Of a stretch of 64,000 bases of DNA, positions 47,817-58,665 are shown piece by piece; positions within the stretch are counted from its first letter, which is position 1, and every line of letters starts with the position of its first letter. The notes below the pieces were generated by a model, which searched no databases, was not told where the DNA came from, and saw only the letters and a list, made by a program, of their open reading frames with translations. The DNA lies in assembly GCA_964036045.1 (NCBI GenBank), contig OZ038392.1, positions 26,106,663-26,170,662 of the forward strand, read 5' to 3'. Position numbers and translations under genes: made by a program. The stretch comes from Eutreptiella sp. 'Long Island Sound 2002'. Its lineage: Eukaryota > Euglenozoa > Euglenophyceae > Eutreptiales > Eutreptiaceae.

Positions 47817-49272
47817 AGAGCAAACCCTGGGGGGGGCTCGATAACACCCACGCGTGGCAGCGGGTACCCAGGACCAATCCTGAAAGGGGGGGGGGTGTCA
47901 CATCCTCACTCCAGTGAGTCACAGTAAGATAGGTAGCACATGGTAGCACATGGTAGCACATGTATAGTATCAAGTATCAAGTCCCGGGTCCTGGCGGCGA
48001 TTGTTCGGCATCCAAAGGACCCGTTAACCCATACCAGGCGCACCGGGTGCCGGCTGCTACGGTCACCACCACAGTGGCAGTGGCATACACGGCCAACATA
48101 GGCGACACACAACGACCGAGGTGGTCCCACAAGTCGAGAGCGACCACAAAGATCCTTCAGGCTACCCCAAGCTTCCCAAGGCCCGCCGACTGGGGAGAGT
48201 CCCCACGGGTCCTTCCTCGGGCGCACCATGTCCATATCCATACGACGCGAGTCCAGAGTGCCATAGTCGAACTCCTTACGAACCCCAAATCGTAAGGGAA
48301 CTCCTCCTGAAGGGATCGGGCATCAAGGCCGTCTTTTCCCTCGCCCTACTGCCACGAAGGCCATACATGAGGGAGTCCTCATGCAGTGTGGGCGGAGGCG
48401 TCGACTCCTCAAACCACCAGTTTCCCAGGCAGACTGACCGAGGTCAGGAGCACCGGAGGCCGCCATCCGAATGCAAGTGCGTCTGCAAATCGGTAGGCTC
48501 ACACTGGGACTGACAGTGGCGGACCGCTGGGAGTGTAGTCAGGCAACTGGGCTTCCCGCCTGGCGCCATCAGGATCTCCACACACCACAGCGAATAGGGC
48601 AACACGGTATCACAGGCACTCAAACAGAAGAACATGTAATCAAGTACTGGTCCAGGCTGGACCAGGCTGTAAGAATATGTACACGGCGACTCAAGGCGCC
48701 TCTGTATCCCGATTCGTGGTGAAAAGCAGTCCATCCCTCAGCGATGGGCTGATGACACTTAACATACAGATGCACATATCCTGGAGGGCAGAAAAACAAG
48801 CAATAATCTGGGTAAATAGGCGTGTAAACACGCTCTGGACAGAGCGCCAAACCACGCCACGGTCAGGATAAGGCATTGCAGGAGGGTGGACAGGATAACG
48901 CCTGAGTTCAGGCATATATAGTCTCGAGACACACGTCGACTGGTCTGGATTCCGCAAGTGCCATGGAACCAGACCACACACCAAAAATTCGCAATGCCGA
49001 TGACAGCGGCATCCGTTGCGCAACGTCGTATGGGCTTCAAGGCCCCAAGGGCTCAAAAATATGAAGGCCAGTCGCCCTACCTGGTTTCCCAAGGATTCAG
49101 CAGGGGGGTGAGTGACGAATAGAAGAAGAGAGGGGCCATCCTCCTCTGGATTCAGCAGGGGGGGTATATGGTCACTCTGTCACCGAAAGATGGGAGAGAG
49201 CAAGCAAGTAAGGGACGATTCGTCGGCCTCACAAGCGCTCAAAACGCATCAGGGGAGAGCTCAGGGCGCTGA
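47817..49272 (-). other. G2 3' non-coding region
   Basis: About 1.45 kb after the pol stop (TGA 49273). It holds only short frames with no domain. Three copies of the 10-bp unit GGTAGCACAT lie at 47932-47961, and further G-rich runs near 47830 and 47885. No envelope-like protein is seen. Confidence 0.6.
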
Positions 49273-52200
49273 TCAGGCACCCCTGGCTGCAATCGCCCGG
49301 GTGAGTGCTGCCAAGTCCGAAACGTGGATCTGGGTCTTGTGCTTGCGGATGTACTCCATGAAGGGAGTATTGACCCGCGGCACAAACGAGGAGACGGGTT
49401 CCCAGGTATCGTGGGACGGCCCATAGCCTCGCCAACGAACCTTGAACTCCAGACCTCCGGGTGCCGAGGCCTTCGGACGCTGAGCCAGGATCTTCTCGAC
49501 AGTATAGTCGTCCTGCTCAGCATAGTCGTCGTCCGAATCGGCCTCATGTTTGGCGTAGTCCAGGGACACATGTCGGCCACGGAGGTCGGGTTCCCGCACA
49601 CGGAGTTGACTCTCGTGGCGCTCCCGGAACTGTCCGTGACCCACCTTGATGCGGTAGGTGTCCTCACCAATCCTGCGGACCACCTCGCCGGGTGTGAACC
49701 AGGTCTTGGTGCGGTGGGTGCCCATGGGGCGGGGCCTGATCACCCACACCGGGTCTCCCACCCTGAACTTCTGCGCTGTCGAGCTCGGGGCGGACTTCTG
49801 ACGCTCAGCATGCTCCTTCTCAAGCTGCTGGCGGATGTCCCGCGCCGTTTGCTCTTGCCGCGCGAAGAACTCCTTGGCATCCATAGCCATGCCATCACCA
49901 GACAAGGGAAGTCCCCTACCCAGGGGGTCCCTGCCAAACAGAATCTGGTGAGGGGACAAACCGCCCGGAGTGGGGGTGTCATGATGGGCCTTCAGAGCAG
50001 GCCACATCTCCTCGAACCAGTTCCGCCGTGGATTGGTGATGTGGATCTTGCGCAGCTTCTCGAACAGCTGCCGTCCAGCCACTTCAGCACGGCCGTTAGA
50101 CCGGCTGAGATAGGCAACGCTCTTGGCATGTCGTATTCCCATGAGGGAACACATAGCCTTGAACCAGCCACCAGTAAACTGGGGCCCTCGGTCACTGCAA
50201 ATGGTGCGGGGGATGTCAAAGACGGTCAGCTAATGACGAATCATCATGACTGCCACTTCCTTGGCAAGCAACCCCTTTTTGCGTGCCGGAACGGCTACAA
50301 CGTAGCCGCTGTGGCGGTCCACACAGAGAACCACACAGTCAAAGGTCTCCTTGCCAATGTGCACTTCGGGCATGGAGAAGACGTCCATGGCCACGCTCTC
50401 CATGGGCTGGTCAGGAACCGGGGTCCATTGGGGTTCCCCCTTGACGTTCCGGTTATCGGGATTGCAGGCCTGACAGACCGAACAACCCTTCCTGACCTTC
50501 TTGATGGCGGTGTAGAGAACGATATGGTCGATCTCGAACCAACGCTGCATGTCAAGAGCTTGCTTTTTGACCCCTGGGTGCAGCATGTGGTGGTGCCAAG
50601 CTTCGCAAAGCTCGAGCACCCGGGACTCTGGTACTAGCAGCTTACCATTCCGGTAGAGCTTGCCATCTTCCTCGGTCAGCCCCTTTGGCCACTTCTGCCC
50701 GTCGTCAGGGTCGGTCACAGCCCTATACTCGGCCGCAAAGGCCTCAGACTTGGCGTAATCGTCGGTCCAGTCGTCCTGGAGGCAAGACTCCGGGAAGAGG
50801 TGCTTGTCGGACTCAGTTCCCACAGGGGGTGCCGGACCGGGCCTTCCGCCCGCGGCACCCACAGGGGCGAGTACACTGACCGTTCTGCTCACCCTCGAAG
50901 CGAGGGGGGCATCTGCAGCCATGACGACGAAGCATTTAGCACCCTCCTCCTCCATCAGGCGCTCCATTTCAATGATCCTCTTGGCTTCAGCGGTCTCAGC
51001 CTCATCGCCATGGGCAGAGATATCCTGCATGCCCTTGCTGGCGGGATAGGCCCACCTACTGAGACAGTCCGCCACGGTGTTATCCTTTCCAGGAATGTAA
51101 ACAACCGTAAGGTCGAACTTGGCCAAGGTCTCGTGCCACCTTGCCCGTCGGGAGGCGGGACCTGAGGGGGTGTCCACGTGCTCCTTGTGCCACGACTGCA
51201 GACTCTGATGGTCGGTGCAGACGGTGACGGGATGGAGGGCTATGTACCCAGCCCATTTCCTGAGAGCCATGACGATGGCATACGCCTCCTTTTCACGGGG
51301 CGTCCACGTCCGTCTCTGGCCTTCCGCCAGGACTCGGCTCCAGAAGGCCACGGGCACATGCCTCCCGTCGTCAAGCACTTGCTCCAACACAGCGCCAATG
51401 GCGTAGTCGGAAGCGTCGGTGCGCAGGACGAACCCTCGGTCGGGATCCACGAGGTGCAGACCCACTGCGGATAGCAGCGCCTGCTTCATCCCCTCAAAGG
51501 CACGGTCGGACTCTTCAGTCCAGACCAGAGCCTTCTTGGACCCCTTCTTGGTCTCCTCTCGGTTGCCCTTGAGCATGGTCGACATGGGGGCTGCATACTC
51601 GGCATACATTTTGATATACCCCGAGTAGTAGTTGCAGAACCCCAGATACGCCCGTAGCTCCGAGACCGTTTTGGGCTTTTCCCAGTGCTCAATCGCAGCC
51701 ACCTTGCCAGGTATGGGCTTTCGCTGCCCGTTCCCAACTACGTGGCCAGCGAAGACCACCTCGCTTACCGCAATGGTGGCCTTGTCACTGCTGCCCGTGA
51801 GTTTGTGCCGAACCAGAAGGTCCAGCACTCGAGTGACGTCCCTCTCATGTGCCTCCAGGAGCTCCTCGTAGCTCATGCTGGGGTCCCCGGACGCGATGAT
51901 CACGTCGTCCACGAAGGGGTCCGCACAGTCGCGCACCGGCTCAAGCAGGTTCTCCAGCATCCGCTGAAAAGCCGCATTGCCGTTGGTAACGCCCATAGGC
52001 ATCACCTTCCACTGGAGAGGTCCAAGTGGGGTGCTCATGGCTGTGCAGGCACGGGACTCTTCGGCGAGAGGCATCTGATGATAACCATGTTTCAGGTCAA
52101 TCACCGTGAAGATCCTCCGCCGGTGTTGCTTTTGCAGCATGTCCTCAATGAGGGGCAGCGTATAGCTGTCGTGCTGCGTTTGGGCGTTCAGGCCGCGGTA

Positions 52201-54243
52201 GTCGACCACGAGCCGCCACTCACCGGCAACCTTCTTGGGGACGACGAAGCAGGGAGAGGCCCACTCGAAGTGGCACGGCTCAAGCCAGCCTCTCTGGATG
52301 AAGTCACGGAGGATCTTCTCCATGGCCTCTTTCCTCTCGCCCCTCAGGGCAAACTCCCGGTGACGATACACACGGGGGTCCTGCTTCAGTCGTATCTTGG
52401 CCTCGCCATACGGTCCACGCACCGGTGGGGGAAACACAGGTTTTCCGCTGAAGAAGGTCTCGCCATACTTCTGCTTCAGCCTGGCCCTCAATGCCTGGAT
52501 CTTGGGGCAGTCATCGGACTCCGCCTTGGCTTTTCCGGGCACTTGAACCACGGAGCTTACTTGAGGGGTAGCGACCCCGCTCGCTTTCGGCTCAGGTGGT
52601 CTTCCCAGGTGACCCAAAGGGCCGTCTCTGGTCTTGCCTCGGAACAGATCGCCGTAGGTGGGTGGGTTACCGCCAGGCGGCTCGTCTTGGCTGGACATGT
52701 GATCCAGCACCCTCTGTACGAAGGTATTCCCGTCATAGGAACCAGAGACGATTGAGTCCACTTCCCACCAGGCTTTGTCCTGGCCTTTGCCCTCACGCTG
52801 GTTTCCCCAGTCGTGAAAGGGCTGATCCATATACCCCTGAACCAGATCCCACTCCTCTTCAGTGAGGGGGTCTTCGGAGTCCGATTCTTCGATGTCAACA
52901 GGGGGAACCGCAAAGCATTGCCTCCAGGGCTCTGCTATGATACGGTTGACACACACGAAGTCCGTGGTGTCGGCCTGATCAAGGCCCCCATCCACATAGT
53001 GGAATTCTGTTGGCCATCTCTGGGGCGGCATGGGCTGTCCCTTAGCGTCCTGATAGACACTCTCTCCAGCCGGTAGGACGACCTTGTTGAAGGGCATGTT
53101 GGTCAATGAGGCTACCCAATGTCGGGTACTTTCCTCCTCGGTGCATCCCATAGGAACAACCAGCACTGCCTTGGAGCGGTCCTTGCGAATCTTCGCTATC
53201 GCTCTTGGAATGTCCCAACGGGGGCAATGGATCCACATCAATCCCTGATGCGGACCCCAGTGCTTCTTCCACGCGGAGTCCTGTGCGCTCCAGTACTTCT
53301 CACACACCCGCAGATGGGCGGAGGTTCCTGAAGAGAACGCATCCAGGGCCAGATCCGAAGCTCCCAGGTCCGCGACCACTCGGTTCGCCACTTCCGGCCT
53401 TACGCCGTACTCCTGGTTTGCTGGCCCAGTGGGCTCAGTGTCCAGCGCGGCCACTTCGAGCTGATTGCGTTCGGGGTGGATCCATTGGCATTCCACATGG
53501 TGCTCAGGTGACGAAAGCCACGAGAGCTGGTCGTCCTGGTACAGGGTCATGGAAGCCTGGGCCGGGAGGACGCCGGAGTCCGTCTCCATCATGAAGTCGT
53601 ACCCGACGATCATGTCCCAGTCCATCTCGGCCTCGTAGAAGCTACCGTGCAGGAGGATTTCCTTGCCGGGGTCTGGGCGGCTCAGCTCACGATGGTTCAC
53701 GAACTGCAGCCCAATGGCCGCTTCCTTCGTGCCTCCCACCATGTACTGGCCGTTCGCCACCTTCAGCCTGACAGGTTTCCGACTGTCGGTCAGACACTCT
53801 GGTGGAAGTAGGCCAGCCCTGACCAAGCTGACTTGAGCTCCCGTGTCGACCAACACGTCGAAAACCTTTTCCACTTCCCCGCATAGGGCACGGACCTTAA
53901 GATGCAACTGCCGCTCGCGACCGACACGGCGCACGGCGTGCAAGCTCAGGATCTCCGGCCGTTCCAGAAGCTCAACAAGCGACTGGTGCAGGTCGTGGAC
54001 AATGGGCTCAGGCTGCCCATCTGCAGCATCCAGCTGCGGTCCGGGTGATCCTCCGATACTCTCAGATAGATCCTGTAGTACATCAAACACATTCTTGGTC
54101 GCGAAGGACGGACGGGTGCAAGGGTTCGTGCCTTCACTTGCCCTCACCCCGCCTCCGCGACTGGGCGCCGGACCGGGCCTTCCGCCCGCGGCAGCCCCCT
54201 TGTGCTTATCGACTCCCGACTGGGATGGATCGGCGCTTCCCAC
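49273..54243 (-). CDS. pol: G2 Pol polyprotein, one amber in integrase
   Basis: A 1657-codon frame broken only by TAG at 50230-50232; a Trp codon TGG is the likely original (MMIRH-stop-LTVFD). Protease: FDVLVDTGAQVSLV near residue 130, WDMIVGYDFMM. Residues about 324-378 are an eroded version of the G3 methyltransferase-like segment (MWIHCPRWDIP...VLVVPMG). RT: GEWRLVVDYRGLN (about 671), LKHGYHQMPL, PFVDDVIIA (about 774). RNase H: LRTDASDYAIGAVLEQ (about 939). Integrase: HHCC (CSVCQAC near 1257), VAMDVF, CSDRGPQF, Glu in GRAEVAG. Chromodomain: YTVEKILAQRPK...VRWRGYGPSHDTWEP (49505-49340). It enters from gag by the UAG at 54295. All catalytic Asp/Glu residues are present. Confidence 0.93.
50230..50232 (-). 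other. Premature amber codon in G2 integrase
   Basis: TAG where the frame on both sides continues the integrase core without gap. It lies between the first (VAMDVF) and second (CSDRGPQF) catalytic Asp. One transition from TGG. Confidence 0.85.
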
Positions 54244-54294
54244 GTCACCATCCTGCGACCGCCCTAGCTGGGGCCCTTGGCTGCAGGGGCTCCG

Positions 54295-54297
54295 CTA
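54295..54297 (-). promoter_or_regulatory. In-frame UAG between G2 gag and pol, candidate readthrough site
   Basis: CCC TAG CGG AGC. Gag and pol are in one frame with no other stop in the 17 codons to the first pol start. A stop followed by CGG is a known leaky context in plant virus genes. The truncated copy G1 has TAG at the matching place (23341). Confidence 0.55.
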
Positions 54298-57018
54298 GGG
54301 GGCGTCGGTTGTGGAAGAGGGGGTGTTCTCCTCGGCCTCAACGTCGTTGATGCCCTTCTTCCTTCCCCCTTTCTTACCCTTGTTCTTGTCCTTGTCCTTG
54401 TTCTGGTCATTCTGGTTGTTCTCCTTGTTCTTGTTATCCGACCTGGGGACCCAGTTCCGCTTGATCTCCTGGATCTCCTTGGCCAACTCGGTCCCCACCG
54501 ACGACATCAGCTTGGCCAGCTCGTCCTTGTCCACCTCCATCTTGGCTTCCCGGATACACGCGGGCGCACGCTTCTTCGACCCGTGCGCCTTCTTGTAAGC
54601 CTCCGTGTCGGCCTTGTGGACGGGGCATGTTCGGTGGTCATGGTTGAAGCCTTTCTTCCTCCCATAACACAGGAAACAGCCCTGAGGGTGAGCTCGTATG
54701 AACTCCCCAAAGGACAGCGGAGGGTCGCCAATGCGGCGAGGGTCCCTCTTCTCCTTCTTCCTCCAACCCTGCTGCAGGGGCTTCCAGTTTCCCGGTTTGC
54801 TCCCCGCGCTCAGGTTGTTGGCCACGAAGGCACAAACGGCCACCTCGGCGGGCTCATCGTCGTCGTCATCGTCGACGAGAGTCTCATCGCCGCCGGCTCC
54901 CGGTGGGTCCATGGCAGCTTCCCCGCCAGGTCCCTCGCCAACATAGTTGACGTCGCGGTCGCCGGGCCTCAACCCGCGGGTGTGGTGGAGGTTTCGGTAC
55001 TCTTTGAGTACTTCCTCGCCAACCCACTCCAGGATCTCGTCGCAGCTCATCCGCGCCGGGATGGGCTGCAGACGGATGGTCTGGCCGCTCAACTCACAAT
55101 CGTCAAGGCGCCACATCGCGGTCTTCTCGCGATCGCCCGAGACGGTGATGAGAAGGGCGTTCCGCAGGGAGTGCCGTTTGACATCCCGGGCCACGTTCTT
55201 CTTCGCCCAAGACACCACGTTCGTATGATACTCCTTGGGGAGCATCATCTTGACCGTGTGGTTGGACTTGGCCCTCTTGGATTCCTCCTTGGTGACCCTC
55301 TTGATCCATGCTTCCGGCAGCATGGAGAGCAGGCGAGCCTGCTCGTCACCCTCGTTCCAATCCTCCACATTGCGGCGGAAGAGGGTGTATTTCCCTCGGA
55401 AGTCACGCCAGTCCCGTAGGCGGATCTCCCGTCCATCATGCTCAAGCTTGATGGACTTCCAGCGCTTGGCAGCCACCTGCGGAGCGTCCACCCGCTCCTG
55501 CTCGTTGAGCCACTTCTTGGCGTCCTTGAGGGTCTTGATTTTCCCCTCCTTGGTCGACACGAAGTATAGCTCGCCGAGCACTTCCGGCAGGCGGTACCTG
55601 AACCGTTTGAAGACATATCTTTCCGCATCCGCGGGAGGTAGGTCTTCAGTGACGGTCAGCCCCCAATCGTCCAGCTTCTCCAAGAAGCGGTCGAGGTTGA
55701 GGGGGTTGCCATCGTACATGGGGGGCTTGATGTCCTTCAAGTCTTCCCACACGGCGGCGTCCGCGGCCTTAGAGACCATGAACGCCGGCCGCGAGGTCGA
55801 CCGAGGTTCCCATCGGCCTCGCCCACGGACTCCCACGGCCGCCACGTCCATCTCCTCCATGGAATCCCGGTGGCTACGCCGCGGTTCCTCCACGTACGCT
55901 GAACCGAAATGTTCACGCCGTACTGCATCCATGTACGCGTCCTCATCACGGCGCCGGCGGCTGCGTTCAGCGGCCTCCCGTCGTACACCACGCGGCGGGC
56001 TGATGTCGAACTCCTCCAGGTCCAGGTCCAGGTCCAGGTCCTCACCTTCGCCGACATCCCACTCCACGTCTCCTCTGGGGACCTCATCCCTGAGTCCACC
56101 ATAAAGTCCTCCAGCCCTGGGGATTGGCGCCGGGGCTGGTGCCGGGCGTCGGGGGCGTACAGGCGTCCGCGGTGGGGCACGGCGGTTGCGGTACTCCGCG
56201 CTGAGCCACTCATCACGCCATTCCTCACTGCCACTGCCGGGCGGCCCGCGATCGTTGCGGCGGCCCGCGCTGTGGTGAGAGGGGGCGGTGAGAGAGGGGG
56301 CACTGGCGCTGGGGCGACTCCTGGGGGCTCCGCCGGGGGCGTGGGGTCTGCCTGGACCTGGTCCGGGTCCCCAGCCGTCGTCCGACGAGCCAGACTCCAG
56401 GGGTGGGTGGTCGCTGCCGACGCTCCCACGGGCTTCCAGCGCATCCAGCCTCTCCTGAAGGCCGCTGACGACGTTGGTCAGCGACTTGGTCTCGGCCCTG
56501 GCGATGTCCAGATCCTTCTGCGCGCGCGCGGCGACCGTGGAGATGCGAGCCATCTCGCTCTTGCCCGTGTCTACCTCCAGCTCGAGCAACTGGACTCTCC
56601 TGCGGAGGTAGACAATCCACCGCCAGGTGGCATCTGGGTCGCCGTTCCCTGGTGGGTCGTTGGGGTCCCCAGGGGGTCCTCCAGGAGGGCCTCCGCCGGG
56701 TCCGCCCGGTCCAGGGGGTCCTCCCCCGCCCGGTGGTCCGCCTCCAGGGGGTCCACTTGGTGGGCGTCCTCCAGGGGGTCCTGAAGGTCCTCCGCCAGGG
56801 GGTCCCGGTGGGTCTCCGCCGGGTCGCCTCGGTGGGTCCGAGGATGGGCGCTTCCTCGTGATGCCGAACTCCATGTCGTCATCCTCGTCCATGTCGCCCC
56901 ACCTGGGCGTCTCGGTCACGGAAGACTCCGAGCTCTGGTAGGGAGGAGGGAGATCCTCATCCTCACCTTCCGGTTCCATGGGAACGTCTTCGCCGCCTCC
57001 GCCCGTCCAAGCCACCAC
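54295..57018 (-). CDS. gag: G2 Gag
   Basis: 907 codons. The listed start is GTG; the frame joins the pre-gag frame upstream through a UGA, and an ATG exists at residue 14. A PPPY motif near residue 25 (DLPPPYQSSES) resembles the late domain used for ESCRT-linked release. Residues 60-120 are a Pro/Gly repeat tract. A coiled coil occurs near 130-185, then Arg/Pro-rich linkers. A capsid-like domain starts near residue 433 (PPMYDGNPLNLDRFLEKL), and a zinc finger C-x2-C-x8-H-x4-C (CFLCYGRKKGFNHDHRTC) lies near 783. The tail is a Lys/Asn/Asp-rich charged stretch. It forms particles and binds RNA. Pol follows in frame after UAG. Confidence 0.88.
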   Translation of the reverse strand: MVAWTGGGGEDVPMEPEGEDEDLPPPYQSSESSVTETPRWGDMDEDDDMEFGITRKRPSSDPPRRPGGDPPGPPGGGPSGPPGGRPPSGPPGGGPPGGGGPPGPGGPGGGPPGGPPGDPNDPPGNGDPDATWRWIVYLRRRVQLLELEVDTGKSEMARISTVAARAQKDLDIARAETKSLTNVVSGLQERLDALEARGSVGSDHPPLESGSSDDGWGPGPGPGRPHAPGGAPRSRPSASAPSLTAPSHHSAGRRNDRGPPGSGSEEWRDEWLSAEYRNRRAPPRTPVRPRRPAPAPAPIPRAGGLYGGLRDEVPRGDVEWDVGEGEDLDLDLDLEEFDISPPRGVRREAAERSRRRRDEDAYMDAVRREHFGSAYVEEPRRSHRDSMEEMDVAAVGVRGRGRWEPRSTSRPAFMVSKAADAAVWEDLKDIKPPMYDGNPLNLDRFLEKLDDWGLTVTEDLPPADAERYVFKRFRYRLPEVLGELYFVSTKEGKIKTLKDAKKWLNEQERVDAPQVAAKRWKSIKLEHDGREIRLRDWRDFRGKYTLFRRNVEDWNEGDEQARLLSMLPEAWIKRVTKEESKRAKSNHTVKMMLPKEYHTNVVSWAKKNVARDVKRHSLRNALLITVSGDREKTAMWRLDDCELSGQTIRLQPIPARMSCDEILEWVGEEVLKEYRNLHHTRGLRPGDRDVNYVGEGPGGEAAMDPPGAGGDETLVDDDDDDEPAEVAVCAFVANNLSAGSKPGNWKPLQQGWRKKEKRDPRRIGDPPLSFGEFIRAHPQGCFLCYGRKKGFNHDHRTCPVHKADTEAYKKAHGSKKRAPACIREAKMEVDKDELAKLMSSVGTELAKEIQEIKRNWVPRSDNKNKENNQNDQNKDKDKNKGKKGGRKKGINDVEAEENTPSSTTDAP

Positions 57019-57027
57019 TTGGCGATG

Positions 57028-58665
57028 TCAACGGCCTCGTTCATCCCCGTCACTGGCGGTGAAGAAGGGGTCACTGTCGTGGAGGTGCCCACCCGCTGGC
57101 CTCCGCGGCCTCTCGGGGGTCTTCCCCTTGCCCTTCCTCCGTCGACGGGCGGTGGTGCCACTGCTCCCACTGCTGCCCGTGTCCGCCTCATCCAGCTTCA
57201 TCCTGGAGGAGGCGTCCCCTTCGAAAAGCTTTCGAAGGGTCTCCACTCGTGATCCTCCCGGGGGGGTCTCGCGGTGGAGTTTGGCCTCTGCCTCCTCCAT
57301 TGCGGCGGCGGTGGCTGCGGCAGCTCGTGCTTCGGCTTCCTCCCGAGCACGAGCCGCCTCGGCATCCCGGGCCTGCTGCAGCTGCGCCTTCTGCGCTTCC
57401 AACGCTGCCAGCTCCGCCTCCGTCTTCGCCTTCTCCTCAGCGACCTTCCGTCGCGCGGCCTCGATGGCTTCCTTCTTGGCGGCGTCCTCCTGGGCCTTAG
57501 CCGTCGCTTCGGCGTGGGCCCTTTCCTCCGCCTCCTTCTTTGCCCTCTCTTGGGCAAGCGCCTCTTCCAGCGCCTTCACCTCGGCCTCCTTGCAGGCAAT
57601 GGCCTCCTGCGTCCGGCGGGCTTCCTCGTCGGTTGCTGCCAACTCACCGTTGACTTGGGCAGTCGCTGCCCCATGAGCGGCCACGGCCGTGAGTCCGGCC
57701 GCAATGGCCGCCACGGTCTGGGCGTGGATGGCCATGCCCTGTGCCCACTCCGCAGCCTCCTCCTGGGCGATGCCGGCGGCGCCCTCCACGGCAGCGCTGT
57801 ACTGCCTGGCCCGTTGCCGGGCAACCCGACGGTTGCAGGGCACCCCACAGGCGCGCTCACAGGCGCGCGCCACGTCCCTTTCGGGAGCGACGCTGCTGCT
57901 GGAGCTGGCCTGGTCGGCTGGCACCCTCCCGCGGTGGGCCGACTCCACGTCGCTGCTGGGGCCTGCTGAGGCCTGCCGGGCCTTCAGGAGCAGCGGACGG
58001 GGCTTGGCCTGGGTCTGCTTGGCGACTTGGATGTAGTCGCCAAGGGTGGTGGAGCCGGGGTGGTGACCACCATTGGGCCGTTGGGGACTGGGGGCTGGGG
58101 TTCCGCCCTTGGCGCCTTGGGCGGCTTCGGCGGCCAGGGACTCCTGGTACTCCCGCCACTTCCGGTCCCGCTTCTTGTCCCCGGCGGACCGCTTCTCCGT
58201 CGCCGGAGACGCGCTGCTGCTGCCCTGCAGCCTGCGCTCGCTCCCCGGTTCAGGGAACTTCTTCTCGATCACGTCCCACAAGGAGACGTTGATCGAGGCG
58301 CCCGACGGGTAGGCGTTGGGGTCCTCGTCCTCCTCAATCCCGTCGGGGCGCAGCCCTTCGCCGGGCCTGTCCGGCCGGGTCCAGGTCCGCCAGCGCTTGC
58401 GGCGGAAGCGGTACTCGTACCCTTCCGCCCGCAGCCACTCCTCCACTGCCCGAAGGCGTTCCTCCCCCATGTCCTCCCGGAGCTCGAAGCTCCCGGGTAT
58501 GCCGCCTTCGCACTGGGGATTGCTGTAGCGGTATTGCTGGTCCCACAGCAATCCGCGCAGCAGGCGCGCCACATGGGGGTGGGGCTGCGGCCACCTCCTA
58601 CCCGCTTCTTGCCAATTCACCATGGCAGCGGGGGCGTAGTTGATCTTGAGGTCCTTGATGTGCAC
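57028..58665 (-). CDS. G2 pre-gag protein with long Ala/Glu-rich coiled coil
   Basis: 545 codons upstream of gag and in the same frame, ending in TGA (57028-57030). The listed start is GTG; the first ATG is at residue 15 (MVNWQEAGRRW). The N-terminal 150 residues look globular (WLRAEGYEYRFRRKRWRTW). A Ser/Ala linker and Cys pair (CERACGVPCNRR) follow, then some 150 residues of near-continuous helix with heptad-like E/A/K composition (EEARRTQEAIACKEAEVKAL onward). The C-terminus is basic (ARRRRKGKGKTPERPRRP). It could be an N-terminal extension of Gag reached by UGA readthrough, or a separate structural protein. The truncated copy G1 keeps its start but has lost the coiled coil. No family is recognised. 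Confidence 0.6.
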   Translation of the reverse strand: MHIKDLKINYAPAAMVNWQEAGRRWPQPHPHVARLLRGLLWDQQYRYSNPQCEGGIPGSFELREDMGEERLRAVEEWLRAEGYEYRFRRKRWRTWTRPDRPGEGLRPDGIEEDEDPNAYPSGASINVSLWDVIEKKFPEPGSERRLQGSSSASPATEKRSAGDKKRDRKWREYQESLAAEAAQGAKGGTPAPSPQRPNGGHHPGSTTLGDYIQVAKQTQAKPRPLLLKARQASAGPSSDVESAHRGRVPADQASSSSSVAPERDVARACERACGVPCNRRVARQRARQYSAAVEGAAGIAQEEAAEWAQGMAIHAQTVAAIAAGLTAVAAHGAATAQVNGELAATDEEARRTQEAIACKEAEVKALEEALAQERAKKEAEERAHAEATAKAQEDAAKKEAIEAARRKVAEEKAKTEAELAALEAQKAQLQQARDAEAARAREEAEARAAAATAAAMEEAEAKLHRETPPGGSRVETLRKLFEGDASSRMKLDEADTGSSGSSGTTARRRRKGKGKTPERPRRPAGGHLHDSDPFFTASDGDERGR

